The notes under the pieces were generated by a model. It did no database searches and had not been told where the DNA came from. It worked only from the letters and a program-made list of their open reading frames with translations. From Pseudomonas viridiflava (lineage in GTDB: Bacteria; Pseudomonadota; Gammaproteobacteria; Pseudomonadales; Pseudomonadaceae): 64,000 nt of DNA. Location: positions 124,001 through 188,000 of the forward strand of contig NZ_UTBZ01000060.1 of NCBI RefSeq assembly GCF_900580865.1, given 5' to 3'. Shown piece by piece: positions 26,416-35,025 of the stretch. The position numbers were made by a program, and so were the translations under genes. Each line of letters opens with the position of its first letter. Position 1 is the first letter of the stretch.

Positions 26416-27699
26416 TCAGACGGCTTGTGCCCATCCGAGCCGGGTGTGCGCCTCAGCCAGGTCGGCTTGCATGTCGTGGTTCCACAACCAGTCAAAGCGA
26501 CTGGCCAGCGTTGTCGAGAGCAGTGGCTCCTGGTCCGCTACCTTGGCGTCGCGGAACTCGTAAAGTTCGCCCGCTTCCCAGGATGTGCGTTGAACACGGC
26601 AAGCACGCGGACGGCGTATGGCGTCATACACCTCAAGCACCTGCTTCGCGTCACGTTGCAAAACCCGCGGATCGGCCAGCAGGCGTGCCAGTAACCAGGC
26701 ATCTTCCAGCCCCTGTCCGGCTCCGGCGCCTTGATGCGGCAGCATCGCGTGCGCCGCGTCGCCGATCAGCCCGACACGGCCGTGGACGTAACCCGACAAT
26801 TCGTCCAGTTCGTGCAGTGCCCAAAGGGTGGGATTGGGAATGCATTCAAGCAATACGCGAACGGCATCTCCCCATTCGCTGAAGGCTTCGAGCATCTCGG
26901 CCTGGGTGGTGTTTTTCACCCAGGGTTTGTCGGCGGGCCATACCGGGTTGGCGTCAGTCCGATCCGAAACAAATGCCACGACGTTGATCAGTCGGCCCTG
27001 TTTGACCGGGAAAGTCAGGATGTGGGCATCGAGGCCCAAATACATTTGCGGAACGTTGATCAAATGCTCATCGACGCCCGCCGCACGATAGGCATCGCGC
27101 AGTTGCGAGCTGTCGATCATTCCGCGGTAGGCGCAGGTGCCACTGAAGCGCGGGGCGACCAAAGGCTGGCCCAAGCCCTGAAGTACGTAATCACGAATGG
27201 AGGATTTGATTCCATCTGCTGCAATCAAGAGATCGCACTGATGGTGCGTACCGTCGGTGAATTGGACACTGACGCGATCACCCGTCTCATCTACGCTGAC
27301 TGCGCGTTTACCGAAAACGGCGATGCCCTCTGGCAATTGACTGGCCAGCGCATCGAGAAAGTCTGCGCGGTGTACTGAAGACTGACCGACACCTTCAGCA
27401 ATGCTTGCACCGAGGTAGCCGGCATCGACACCCCGACGCCATTCAAACCAGATGTCCTGCCAGGGCTGAGCAGTCCGGTCGGCGATTTGCTCGTAGGGCT
27501 TGCCGATGCCGAGACCTTCGATGGCCCTTACCGCGTTCGCGCCAAATGAAACACCTGCACCGACTTCGCCGAATGCCGGTGCAGCTTCAAACAGTTGAAC
27601 GTCCAGATGTTGATGACGGCACAGATCCAGTGCGAGGGCGACACCTGCGATACCACCGCCAACGATAGCGACTTGCAAGACAGATTTAGGGCTATTCAT
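26416..27699 (-). CDS. nahG: Salicylate 1-hydroxylase (FAD monooxygenase)
   Basis: 427 residues. FAD motif GGGIAG (residues 14-19), ribose-binding GDAAHAMLPHQGAGAGQGLEDAW, and GVSFGANAVRAI. Many stretches match what is known of NahG, for example LFEAAPAFGEVGAGVSFG and ACRVQRTSWEAGELYEFRD. It converts salicylate to catechol with NADH and O2, releasing CO2. The Met at 27699 is chosen over one 13 residues upstream because AAAGG precedes it. First gene of the operon, divergent from the NahR-like activator. Confidence 0.92.
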   Translation of the reverse strand: MNSPKSVLQVAIVGGGIAGVALALDLCRHQHLDVQLFEAAPAFGEVGAGVSFGANAVRAIEGLGIGKPYEQIADRTAQPWQDIWFEWRRGVDAGYLGASIAEGVGQSSVHRADFLDALASQLPEGIAVFGKRAVSVDETGDRVSVQFTDGTHHQCDLLIAADGIKSSIRDYVLQGLGQPLVAPRFSGTCAYRGMIDSSQLRDAYRAAGVDEHLINVPQMYLGLDAHILTFPVKQGRLINVVAFVSDRTDANPVWPADKPWVKNTTQAEMLEAFSEWGDAVRVLLECIPNPTLWALHELDELSGYVHGRVGLIGDAAHAMLPHQGAGAGQGLEDAWLLARLLADPRVLQRDAKQVLEVYDAIRRPRACRVQRTSWEAGELYEFRDAKVADQEPLLSTTLASRFDWLWNHDMQADLAEAHTRLGWAQAV

Positions 27700-27742
27700 G
27701 GGGAAACCTTTATGTTGTTTTTGGAATAGCTCGATCATGACT

Positions 27743-27760
27743 ATTCACAAAACATTGATA
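27743..27760. promoter_or_regulatory. Possible NahR-type binding site in divergent promoter
   Basis: The 144-bp region between the salicylate hydroxylase and NahR-like genes contains ATTCAC at 27743-27748 followed by an ATTGAT segment. ATTCAC begins the known NahR-site consensus, but the rest matches imperfectly. Reported only as a candidate. Confidence 0.3.
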
Positions 27761-27843
27761 AATGGCCTCACTCCCATACTACCTATCACTAACCTGAATA
27801 CTGGTATGCTTGCAGCCTCGTCACTCCTCCCGAGCTGCCTGCA

Positions 27844-28743
27844 ATGCACCTACGCGAACTCGACCTGAACCTGCTGGTGATCTTTCATCAACTATTGATC
27901 GACCACAGTGTTTCCGGTGCGGCTGAAACGCTTGGCCTCACTCAGCCGGCCGTGAGCAACGCACTCAAGCGTCTGCGTACCTCACTCAATGACGAATTGT
28001 TTGTACGCACCCATCAAGGCATGCAACCAACGCCCTACGCGTTGCAAATGGCCGAGCCGGTGTCTCAGGCAATCAACCTACTGCACGGCGCGATCAATCG
28101 CCAAGACGAGTTCGATCCGGCCACCAGCCAGAAACGCTTTGTCGTAGCGATGACCGACATCGGTGAGATTTACTTCATGCCGCGATTGATTGAGGCCCTG
28201 CTCAAGCAGGCCCCCGGAATTTCGGTCAGCACGCTGCGCAGCAATGCGGGACTGTCTGAAAGTCTTGCCAGCGGCGAAGTGGATCTGGCGGTCGGATTAC
28301 TGCCCGATTTGCAGGCAGGCTTCTATCAACGGCGTTTGTTCCATCATCGATACGTGTGCCTGTGCCGCCAGGATCATCCGCTGACACAACAACCCATGAC
28401 GCGAGAACGTTTTTGTGAATATGGGCACGTGAGAATCGTTGCGGCCAGTACCGGACATGGTGAGATCGACACGCACATGCAGCGGGCTGGCCTGCAACGC
28501 CAGATACGCCTGGAGGTGCCGCACTTTGTGGCGGTAGGGCATATCTTGCAGAACACCGATCTTGTCGCGACCGTGCCTGAGCGCTTCGCCAGCAGTTGTA
28601 GCGGACCGTTCGGTTTGACCATCCTGCCGTTGCCATTACCGCTGCCGGAGATTGCGATCAATATGTTCTGGCACACCAAATACAACCGCGATCCGGCCAA
28701 CAAATGGTTCCGGCAACTGATGTTTGATCTCTTCAGCGATTGA
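27844..28743 (+). CDS. nahR: LysR-family activator, NahR/SalR-like
   Basis: 299 residues. The HTH VSGAAETLGLTQPAVSNALKRLR is near-identical in pattern to NahR, as are FVRTHQGMQPTPYA, AMTDIGEIYFMPRL, GHGEIDTHM, EVPHFVAVGHILQ and the ending WFRQLMFDLFSD. NahR senses salicylate and activates nah/sal operons. It is transcribed away from the salicylate operon from a 144-bp intergenic region, the standard LysR arrangement. The symbol is used in the sense of a NahR-type salicylate regulator. Confidence 0.88.
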   Translation: MHLRELDLNLLVIFHQLLIDHSVSGAAETLGLTQPAVSNALKRLRTSLNDELFVRTHQGMQPTPYALQMAEPVSQAINLLHGAINRQDEFDPATSQKRFVVAMTDIGEIYFMPRLIEALLKQAPGISVSTLRSNAGLSESLASGEVDLAVGLLPDLQAGFYQRRLFHHRYVCLCRQDHPLTQQPMTRERFCEYGHVRIVAASTGHGEIDTHMQRAGLQRQIRLEVPHFVAVGHILQNTDLVATVPERFASSCSGPFGLTILPLPLPLPEIAINMFWHTKYNRDPANKWFRQLMFDLFSD

Positions 28744-28775
28744 GTTTCAGACGCTAAGGGCGCCATGGCAGCAGG

Positions 28776-29678
28776 TCACTGCCAATGCTCACAAAGTTTT
28801 ACCAACTCATCGACCACGTACCTGACTTTCGGCCGCAGATGCGAGACCTTTGGCCAGACGGCATGTACATCAACCGGATCAGGCTCGTAATCTTTCAGGA
28901 CTTCGACCAGCCTCCCCGCCTCCAGGTCTTCTCTGAACAGGCAGCGCGGCATCTGGCACAAGCCTGTCCCGGCGACGGCGGCAAGAATCATCGCTTCGCC
29001 GTCGCCTATTTGATGCGTGGACGGTGGCGCATAACGGACAGTTTCCGCGCCTTGCCTGACGCGCCACGACAACGGCTGGCCGCGACGATGCCCGACGATG
29101 CAATGGTGATGGCTTAAGTCCTCCAGTGTTTGTGGAACTCCAAAGCGCTGCAGATACCCGGGCGCCGCACAAATCGCCCAGCGTTGGCGAGTAAGCCGGC
29201 GTGCTACCAAGCCGCTGGTGTCCTTCAGCTCACCGAAGCGCACCAAGAGATCAATGCCTTCCTCAAACGGATCAACAATGTGGTCGGAAAACGTCATGTT
29301 CAGTTGCAGTGCGGGGTATTTGTTGGCGATCTCGAACAGCAATGGCGCGACGACCCGGCGTCCAAACGCCACAGGAATGTCCACTCGCAAGCGACCGGAT
29401 GGCTCCCCTGCCCCCGGCCCGAGGCCACTTTCCGCTGCGCCGATTTCCTCGAGCGCTGTGGAGCACGCGGTGAAATACGCTTCGCCGTCGGCCGTCAGAG
29501 AGATTCGTCGTGTGGTGCGGTGGAACAGCTGTGTGCCCAGTCGATCCTCAAGCCGCGCAATTGATTTGCCCACGGCCGATTTGGATAGTCCGAGGCGATC
29601 TGCGGCCTGAGTGAAACTGGTTGATCGGGCGGCGACCACGAAGGTGATAACGCCCTGAAACGAATCGACAGGAATCAT
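28776..29678 (-). CDS. LysR-family transcriptional regulator
   Basis: 300 residues from ATG 29678 (an in-frame TTG lies three codons upstream). HTH: FTQAADRLGLSKSAVGKSIARLEDRLGTQLFHRTTRR. It belongs to the LysR subgroup whose effector domain starts GRLRVDIPVAFGRRVVAPLL, common next to small oxidoreductase genes. It is divergent from the tautomerase-monooxygenase-nitroreductase unit and probably controls it. It converges on the NahR-like gene with only 32 bp between stops. Confidence 0.87.
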   Translation of the reverse strand: MIPVDSFQGVITFVVAARSTSFTQAADRLGLSKSAVGKSIARLEDRLGTQLFHRTTRRISLTADGEAYFTACSTALEEIGAAESGLGPGAGEPSGRLRVDIPVAFGRRVVAPLLFEIANKYPALQLNMTFSDHIVDPFEEGIDLLVRFGELKDTSGLVARRLTRQRWAICAAPGYLQRFGVPQTLEDLSHHHCIVGHRRGQPLSWRVRQGAETVRYAPPSTHQIGDGEAMILAAVAGTGLCQMPRCLFREDLEAGRLVEVLKDYEPDPVDVHAVWPKVSHLRPKVRYVVDELVKLCEHWQ

Positions 29679-29845
29679 GCGAATCAACTGATTGTAGAGT
29701 TTGGATCTACCCAGATTATAGTTTCAGGCTATTTATCGCCAGATGATTCGACATTAGCATTGAGCCTCGAAAAACATCGGTGCAACGCGCTTCAAGCGTG
29801 CAAGCACACCGATTATCCAGATCAATGTCTAAAGAGGAATTTGCC

Positions 29846-30043
29846 ATGCCTGTCGTACGAGTCAGCTGGTTTGAAGGTAAAGAACACGAGCAGAAAGCCG
29901 CTGTTGCCGCAGACATCACCGCGAGCATCGTCAAGCACACCGGTACTGATGCGAACTACATCTACGTCATTTTTGAAGACGTCGCCGCCTCCGACTGGGC
30001 CGGTGCCGGCAAATTGTTTGGAGAGGCACCGGAGAAATCCTGA
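29846..30043 (+). CDS. 4-oxalocrotonate tautomerase family protein
   Basis: 65 residues, correct for a 4-OT monomer. The sequence begins Met-Pro-Val-Val, leaving Pro as the N-terminal catalytic base after Met removal. AGAGGA is placed eight bases before ATG 29846. These enzymes tautomerise 2-hydroxymuconate-like acids or related enols. First of three genes with an ABM protein and a nitroreductase, divergent from a LysR regulator. The natural substrate is unknown, and the Arg residues of classical 4-OT are not clearly conserved. Confidence 0.82.
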   Translation: MPVVRVSWFEGKEHEQKAAVAADITASIVKHTGTDANYIYVIFEDVAASDWAGAGKLFGEAPEKS

Positions 30044-30113
30044 CCCGATCGTTAACGCCTGCATCGGCTAGGTCAGCGATGCATTCTCACTAGCGTCTAA
30101 GGAAAAACCCGCC

Positions 30114-30467
30114 ATGCATCCACATATCTCCTGCCTGTTCTCCCTCGCGGTCAAACCCGCTGACTTCCCCGAATTCAAAGCGCTGATCGCCAACATTGTC
30201 GAAGCCACCAGCGCTGAGCCGGGCACACTGGTTTACGAATACAGTGTCAACGAAGACAACAGCGTCGTTCACATTCTCGAGCGCTACAACGTCGGTGCTG
30301 TGGTCAGCCACGTCGACACCACGTTTGCACCATTCGGTCAGCGTTTTCTAGAACTGTGCACCGTCACCAGCCTGGTTGTGTATGGCACGCCTGACGCCGA
30401 AATCCGTAAACGTCTGGATCCGTTCGGGGCTGTGTACATGACCCCATTCGACGGTTTCAGCCGCTAA
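30114..30467 (+). CDS. ABM-domain protein (putative quinol monooxygenase)
   Basis: 117 residues with an antibiotic-biosynthesis-monooxygenase core: FKALIANIVEATSAEPGTLVYEYSVNEDNSVVHILERYN. Such proteins (YgiN-like) can oxidise quinols or act as small cofactor-free oxygenases. It follows the tautomerase by 70 bp and precedes the nitroreductase by 68 bp. The trio may deal with quinone or nitroaromatic redox chemistry; that is inference from family functions. Confidence 0.78.
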   Translation: MHPHISCLFSLAVKPADFPEFKALIANIVEATSAEPGTLVYEYSVNEDNSVVHILERYNVGAVVSHVDTTFAPFGQRFLELCTVTSLVVYGTPDAEIRKRLDPFGAVYMTPFDGFSR

Positions 30468-30535
30468 TTTTCAGACGGCGCAGGCTCCACTTCAATGACT
30501 GGGTCTGCGCACTGTCTTCCCGCACAGAGACCCTC

Positions 30536-31150
30536 ATGTCCGATATCGCAAACATTATCAAATCGCGAATTTCCGCCAACAGCTATGACAATGAGCGCAG
30601 CCTGAGCGATCAACAGGTTGCCGAGCTGATCGAGTTGGCTACCCACGCGCCTTCCGCGTTCAATCTGCAAAACTGGAAATTCCTCGCCGTACGCAGCGCC
30701 GAAGCAAAAGCTCGTCTCCTGCCACTGGCGTGGGGGCAGCAGAAGATCGTCGACGCTGCGGTGACATTTATCGTCTGCGGCACACTCAATCCGCACGAGA
30801 CATTGCCATCGGCGCTTAAACCTACCTTGGACGCCGGCATCATTGATCAGGCCATCTACGACATGTGGGTAGGTGCAGCTGAAGGCATGTACAAGGAAAA
30901 CCCACAACTGCAGCGTGATGAGGCGATTCGTTCCGGCTCACTGGCAGCCATGACACTGATGCTGGCCGCGAAGGGCCAAGGCTTGGTTTCTACGCCAATG
31001 ATCGGCTTCGATCAGTCGGCGGTGGCCAAGGAGTTTGGTCTGTCTGACCTGGAAATTCCGGTCATGCTGGTCACCGTTGGCTACCCGGGTGCGACCAACT
31101 GGCCGCAGAAGCCACGCAAGGCTGTCAACGACGTTCTGCAATTCGTGTAA
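30536..31150 (+). CDS. Nitroreductase-family FMN oxidoreductase
   Basis: 204 residues. Typical nitroreductase signature near the N-terminus: IIKSRISANSYDNERSLSDQQVAELIELATHAPSAFNLQNWKF (FMN phosphate and ring contacts in APSAFNLQNW). The C-terminal EIPVMLVTVGYPG is also standard. It uses NAD(P)H to reduce nitro groups, quinones or enones. Last gene of the unit, followed by two strong hairpins. Confidence 0.85.
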   Translation: MSDIANIIKSRISANSYDNERSLSDQQVAELIELATHAPSAFNLQNWKFLAVRSAEAKARLLPLAWGQQKIVDAAVTFIVCGTLNPHETLPSALKPTLDAGIIDQAIYDMWVGAAEGMYKENPQLQRDEAIRSGSLAAMTLMLAAKGQGLVSTPMIGFDQSAVAKEFGLSDLEIPVMLVTVGYPGATNWPQKPRKAVNDVLQFV

Positions 31151-31159
31151 GCACACGGG

Positions 31160-31197
31160 CCCCGGCGAAGTCAGATTGATCTCTGACTTCGCCGGGG
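31160..31197. terminator. Strong hairpin after the nitroreductase gene
   Basis: A perfect 16-bp stem, CCCCGGCGAAGTCAGA paired with its complement, and a 6-nt loop. It lies between convergent genes, so it can stop transcription from both sides. Only a weak T-rich stretch follows. Confidence 0.8.
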
Positions 31198-31207
31198 TAT
31201 TGATCTA

Positions 31208-31232
31208 TTCAAAGGCATTACAAGCCTTTGAA
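31208..31232. terminator. Second hairpin in the same convergent gap
   Basis: TTCAAAGGC and GCCTTTGAA are perfect 9-bp arms with a 7-nt loop, just before the stop of the minus-strand secreted protein gene (31235). Together with the previous hairpin it forms a tandem terminator. Confidence 0.6.
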
Positions 31233-31234
31233 GT

Positions 31235-31939
31235 TCAACCCTTGTCGTCTCTGGAAATCCGCAGATTTCTGAAGTGCGCGACTGTCCCGGACTCGATCCA
31301 GATACCCACTCCTCCGCGCTGCGCCGCCCCGTACTTCAGATCCCGTACGATAAACGCTGGTTTCTCCTTGTGATCCAGGAACAGATCAACGTTTGAACCT
31401 TTGATCACCAACTTCATATGAATCCATCGACCCAACTCGAGGTCGGCGTAGGTCTCGTACTTTTCCGGCGATTCTTTGCGAAGCTGATCAAATCTGAAGT
31501 CTGGATAACCGGCGTATTGCACAGAATGATTGCGTCGTATCTGGTCATCCGCCGAACTGTTGGTCGGTCGCAGGTAAATGCTTTCGAAGCGCCCTGCCCC
31601 GTCTATTCGAAAGGCAACACCGACAAAACCACGCGCGTATTCAGGGGCGTCTTTCGCCAAGTCACTGGCGACGTCGACTTCGATGGAGCCATCGCCGAAA
31701 TCCATGGGCAGCCACGCCATGAAATTTCTATCGAGCAATCGTTCCCGGGTCGGGTCCTGATAGGAGGAACCGGGCATTTGCAGCGCTAAGGCGTGCTGCC
31801 CTTGATAAAGCGTCTCGACCAGCGAAACGCCCGAAAGCTGATATTCAGCGGGCGCTGTATACGCGCGGGCCTTTTGATCACTTGCCATCACCACTCCAAC
31901 TAAAAGAGTCGCCGCGACAGCGATTGAATACAGCATCAT
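31235..31939 (-). CDS. Secreted concanavalin-A-like lectin/glucanase-fold protein
   Basis: 234 residues with an N-terminal signal peptide (residues 1-19, hydrophobic IAVAATLLVGVVMA). The mature part has beta-sandwich features seen in DUF1080/LamG-like domains: FGDGSIEVDVASDL, GFVGVAFRIDGAGRFESIYLRPTNS, GRWIHMKLVIKGSNVDLFLD and a final GGVGIWIESGTVAHFRNLRI. It probably binds or cleaves a carbohydrate outside the cytoplasm. No obvious catalytic pair can be assigned. It seems to be a single-gene unit. Confidence 0.7.
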   Translation of the reverse strand: MMLYSIAVAATLLVGVVMASDQKARAYTAPAEYQLSGVSLVETLYQGQHALALQMPGSSYQDPTRERLLDRNFMAWLPMDFGDGSIEVDVASDLAKDAPEYARGFVGVAFRIDGAGRFESIYLRPTNSSADDQIRRNHSVQYAGYPDFRFDQLRKESPEKYETYADLELGRWIHMKLVIKGSNVDLFLDHKEKPAFIVRDLKYGAAQRGGVGIWIESGTVAHFRNLRISRDDKG

Positions 31940-31967
31940 CGCAAAGGCTCCAGGCTAAGAACAAAAA

Positions 31968-31996
31968 AGACCCATGACGCAGGCCGGCATGGGTCT
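31968..31996 (-). terminator. Rho-independent terminator for the SDR gene
   Basis: On the minus strand AGACCCATG and CATGGGTCT form a perfect 9-bp stem with an 11-nt loop, followed by a run of T (the A run at 31963-31968 on the plus strand). It lies 15 bp after the SDR stop. Confidence 0.85.
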
Positions 31997-32010
31997 CCGA
32001 TTGTTTCGAA

Positions 32011-32805
32011 TCAGACGATGTCGTCGACTACGCCACCATCGACTCTGAGCGAAGCCCCCGTAGTGGCCGATGCTTGCGGCGAGCACACATAAACGATCAT
32101 GTTGGCCACCTCCTCCACAGTGGCTGCACGCTGGATGATCGAGCTCGGGCGATGCTGCATCACAAAATCAGCGACGACCGTCTCCAGCGATTTGCCGGTG
32201 CGCTCGACTTCACCCTTCATCATGTCTGCCACGCCATCGGATAGCGTCGGCCCAGGCAGGACGCTGTTGACGGTGACACCGCTGCCGGCGACGCGTTTTG
32301 CGAGGCCACGAGCCAACGCCAACTGCGCCGTTTTTGACACACCGTAATGGATCATGTCCGCGGGAATATTTCGGGCCGACTCGGAGGCGACAAACACCAC
32401 CCGGCCCCAACCGTTCTCAACCATGGCTGGCAGCAATGCGCGACTGAGACGAACGCCGGACATCACGTTGGTTTGCCAGTAGTTGTTCCAGACCCTGTCG
32501 TCTGTTTCAAAGAAATCCTGTGGCTCATAAATGCCTGCATTGTTCACCAGGATGTCGATGCCACTGACACCAGCGAGCAAGACCTCCACGCCTTCGGCAG
32601 AACTCAGATCCGCAGCCACACCACTGACGGTCGCGCCGGGCACTGCCGCGTGCAACCGAGCGATCGCGTCGTTGACCGAGCGCTCACTGCGACCGTTTAT
32701 GACAACCGCGGCGCCGGCCTGTGCAAGCCCCTTGGCAATGGCGAAACCAATACCTCCTGTAGAAGCGGTGACCAGTGCGTGTTTGCTATCGAGTTGGATA
32801 TTCAT
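32011..32805 (-). CDS. Short-chain dehydrogenase/reductase
   Basis: 264 residues from ATG 32805 (better spacing from GGAG than the adjacent ATG at 32808). The cofactor motif is TASTGGIG, with Ala where most SDRs have the first Gly (TGxxxGxG). NNAG, a Ser-rich strand (VASES) and Tyr-x3-Lys (YGVSK) complete the active site. C-terminus TTGASLRVDGGVVDDIV is usual. It shares strand with the LysR gene upstream and is closed by its own terminator. Substrate unknown. Confidence 0.85.
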   Translation of the reverse strand: MNIQLDSKHALVTASTGGIGFAIAKGLAQAGAAVVINGRSERSVNDAIARLHAAVPGATVSGVAADLSSAEGVEVLLAGVSGIDILVNNAGIYEPQDFFETDDRVWNNYWQTNVMSGVRLSRALLPAMVENGWGRVVFVASESARNIPADMIHYGVSKTAQLALARGLAKRVAGSGVTVNSVLPGPTLSDGVADMMKGEVERTGKSLETVVADFVMQHRPSSIIQRAATVEEVANMIVYVCSPQASATTGASLRVDGGVVDDIV

Positions 32806-32945
32806 CATTTCTCCGTCAAGAATGAGCGGGTATTTCTACCCGTCATCTGTTTCTACTGTCAGCGTAGAAAACAAAGCTGCCACTGTATGGGCTGCCCTCG
32901 CGTGGATAAATATCGATTCGGAATGGGGATCTACAACAGTTTGTT

Positions 32946-33854
32946 TCAAAAGCGCTCGGGCGCGATCGCGTCGGCTCCAAACGCCGCTATAGCGAAGTCG
33001 AGAAAACTGCGCAATTTTGGCGTCAGCCTGCGATCCGGCGCGTACAAGACATGCAGGGGGCGACTCGGCGGTGGATAGTCGGGCAATAAAGAAACCAGCT
33101 CACCGTTCTCAAGTGATTGGCGAACCAGTTCCTCCGGCTGCAGCAATATGCCCTGGCCGGCCAATGCGGCACACAACAGCGGTTCGCCGTGATCCGCCAT
33201 GAAGCGGCTGCCAACCGGAACAACCACCGTCCCTTCCGGGCCATTGAATGTCCAGTGTGTGCGCAACTCCGTATGCGAGAAACCCAAGCATTCATGTTCC
33301 TGAAGGTTCCAGGGTGTTTCGATCGCAGGCTTGCCTTGCAGATAGGAAGGTGCAGCGCAGAGCACGAGTTTATAGGGCGCCAATTCTCGGGCAACCAGGC
33401 CGCTGTCAGCCAATTGCCCGACCCTGAATACCACGTCGAAGCCTTCATCGATGAGGTCGATTGCACGGTTGGCGAGGCTAAGCTCGATGCTCACCAACGG
33501 ATTGGCTTCCATGAACTCAGGCAGTCGCGGCGCAAGAGACTGCATGCCGAAGCTGACGGGAGCATTGATCCTCAAGCGCCCACTGGGCAAAGCCTGAGTG
33601 TGCGCCGCCAGGTTCTCAGCTGACTCCACTTCCGCAAGGATGAATTTGGAACGCTCATAGAATTCACGCCCGAAGTCAGTCAGGCTCTGTCGTCGAGTCG
33701 TGCGATTGAGCAACCGAACGCCCAAGTGTTGCTCTAAATGATGGACATGTTTGCCAATCAGTTGCGCCGACATTTGCAACGCGTCACCGGCAGCGCTGAA
33801 AGACCCCATCTCCACGGCTTTAACAAATGCCGCCATGCTGCTCAGACGATCCAT
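32946..33854 (-). CDS. LysR-family transcriptional regulator
   Basis: 302 residues from ATG 33854 (TTG three codons upstream is less likely). HTH: FSAAGDALQMSAQLIGKHVHHLEQHLGVRLLNRTTRR. The Gln-Leu-Ile-Gly in the recognition helix is less common than Ala-Val-Ser. Effector domain begins GRLRINAPVSFGMQSLAP. It lies 140 bp upstream of the SDR on the same strand and is divergent from the alpha/beta hydrolase, so it could control either. Confidence 0.86.
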   Translation of the reverse strand: MDRLSSMAAFVKAVEMGSFSAAGDALQMSAQLIGKHVHHLEQHLGVRLLNRTTRRQSLTDFGREFYERSKFILAEVESAENLAAHTQALPSGRLRINAPVSFGMQSLAPRLPEFMEANPLVSIELSLANRAIDLIDEGFDVVFRVGQLADSGLVARELAPYKLVLCAAPSYLQGKPAIETPWNLQEHECLGFSHTELRTHWTFNGPEGTVVVPVGSRFMADHGEPLLCAALAGQGILLQPEELVRQSLENGELVSLLPDYPPPSRPLHVLYAPDRRLTPKLRSFLDFAIAAFGADAIAPERF

Positions 33855-33987
33855 TCCCAACAATCCGTTTCTAATGTTCGGGCATTTTGAGTATTTATTC
33901 CCTTACTGTCCAAGGCCTATCGTGGTGTTGCAGCGAATCGCTGCACCTGGCGAGGCATTCGCCTGTTCAGACACGACTTTTAAAGGC

Positions 33988-34953
33988 ATGGGAAGGACTG
34001 TGAAATACCCGCTGAAAAATCAATCGCTCTCCGAATTGCTCGGCGAAGACTTTTACTTTCCGCACGAAATCATTGGCCAGGCGTTCCGCGCTGCGGACTT
34101 TGAAGAGCTGAAAATCAGCAGCTTCACCACAAGCGACGGCGTGAGCCTGGCGTACTGGGAAGCCGGAAGCGGTCAGCCGTTGATCTTCATTCCCGGCTGG
34201 TCGGCGAACGGCGCGATGTATTTCCACCTTATGCAAATCCTCAGCAAGCATTATCACGTCTACGTGCTTGATGTTCGCAACCAGGGGCTTTCGGAGAAAA
34301 CCGTAAAGGGTAATCGCATCTCGCGTTATGCCATGGACGTGAAGGAATTTGCGCAACATTTGGATCTGTCCCAAGCGCACTATTGTGGTTGGTCGATGGG
34401 GGCCTCGATCATGTGGGCTTATATTGATCTTTTCGGCACACAAGGTATTCGCACCCTTAGCATCATTGACCAGGCCCCCTCGATCTACTGCCACGCTGAC
34501 TGGACGGAACAGCAGAGACTGGAGGCCGGCGCATTCACCACATCGCCTGAGCGCATGATCGCGTCCTACGTCAACATGACGCCCACCAACCAGTTGATTT
34601 CTGGCAGTCGGGTTGTCGAGCGGGCGATGGCGCTCGACTCCCCTTATTTTCACAATGTGATTAGCCTGGTACAGGTTGTGGTGAAGGACGACATGGCGTT
34701 CACTGGCCTGGTACTTTTCGATCACGCTACCAACGATTGGCGCGATGTCATTGAAACCAAAATTGACGTGCCTACGGCGATCTTTACCGGCGAATACAGT
34801 GACTGGCTGGAAAGCCAGCGATGGATGCACGCCGTGATCCCGGACTCGGTTCTGCATGTCTACAGCAAGGCGGACCAGGGCGATCACTTCCTGGCATTCA
34901 AGCACCCGGAAAAGTTTGCGGCAGATTTGCACAGCTTCTTGCAACGGTCGTAA
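33988..34953 (+). CDS. Alpha/beta hydrolase
   Basis: 321 residues from ATG 33988, preceded by AAAGG. An oxyanion/strand motif FIPGWSANGAMY, nucleophile elbow GWSMGAS (Ser), an Asp in the acid position, and a C-terminal His in GDHFLAFKHPEKF are visible. The fold matches bacterial esterases or C-C hydrolases such as non-haem chloroperoxidase-like proteins. The frame extends upstream into the divergent promoter, but that part looks non-coding. Divergent from the LysR gene at 32946. Confidence 0.83.
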   Translation: MGRTVKYPLKNQSLSELLGEDFYFPHEIIGQAFRAADFEELKISSFTTSDGVSLAYWEAGSGQPLIFIPGWSANGAMYFHLMQILSKHYHVYVLDVRNQGLSEKTVKGNRISRYAMDVKEFAQHLDLSQAHYCGWSMGASIMWAYIDLFGTQGIRTLSIIDQAPSIYCHADWTEQQRLEAGAFTTSPERMIASYVNMTPTNQLISGSRVVERAMALDSPYFHNVISLVQVVVKDDMAFTGLVLFDHATNDWRDVIETKIDVPTAIFTGEYSDWLESQRWMHAVIPDSVLHVYSKADQGDHFLAFKHPEKFAADLHSFLQRS

Positions 34954-34972
34954 TTGATACAAGCTCCTTTTG

Positions 34973-35013
34973 CCCGGCTGAATGCTCCCCCTTGTTGTCA
35001 GCCGGGATTTTTT
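34973..35013 (+). terminator. Rho-independent terminator after the alpha/beta hydrolase
   Basis: CCCGGCTGA and TCAGCCGGG are perfect 9-bp arms, followed at once by ATTTTTT. It lies 19 bp after the hydrolase stop and before the convergent LysR gene. Confidence 0.85.
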
Positions 35014-35025
35014 GCTGAACCTGTT

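Noticed and set aside
33751..33987. N-terminal extension of the alpha/beta hydrolase into the LysR gene
   Set aside because: The extra 79 codons overlap the divergent LysR start region and do not resemble a hydrolase; AAAGG and ATG at 33988 give a normal start.
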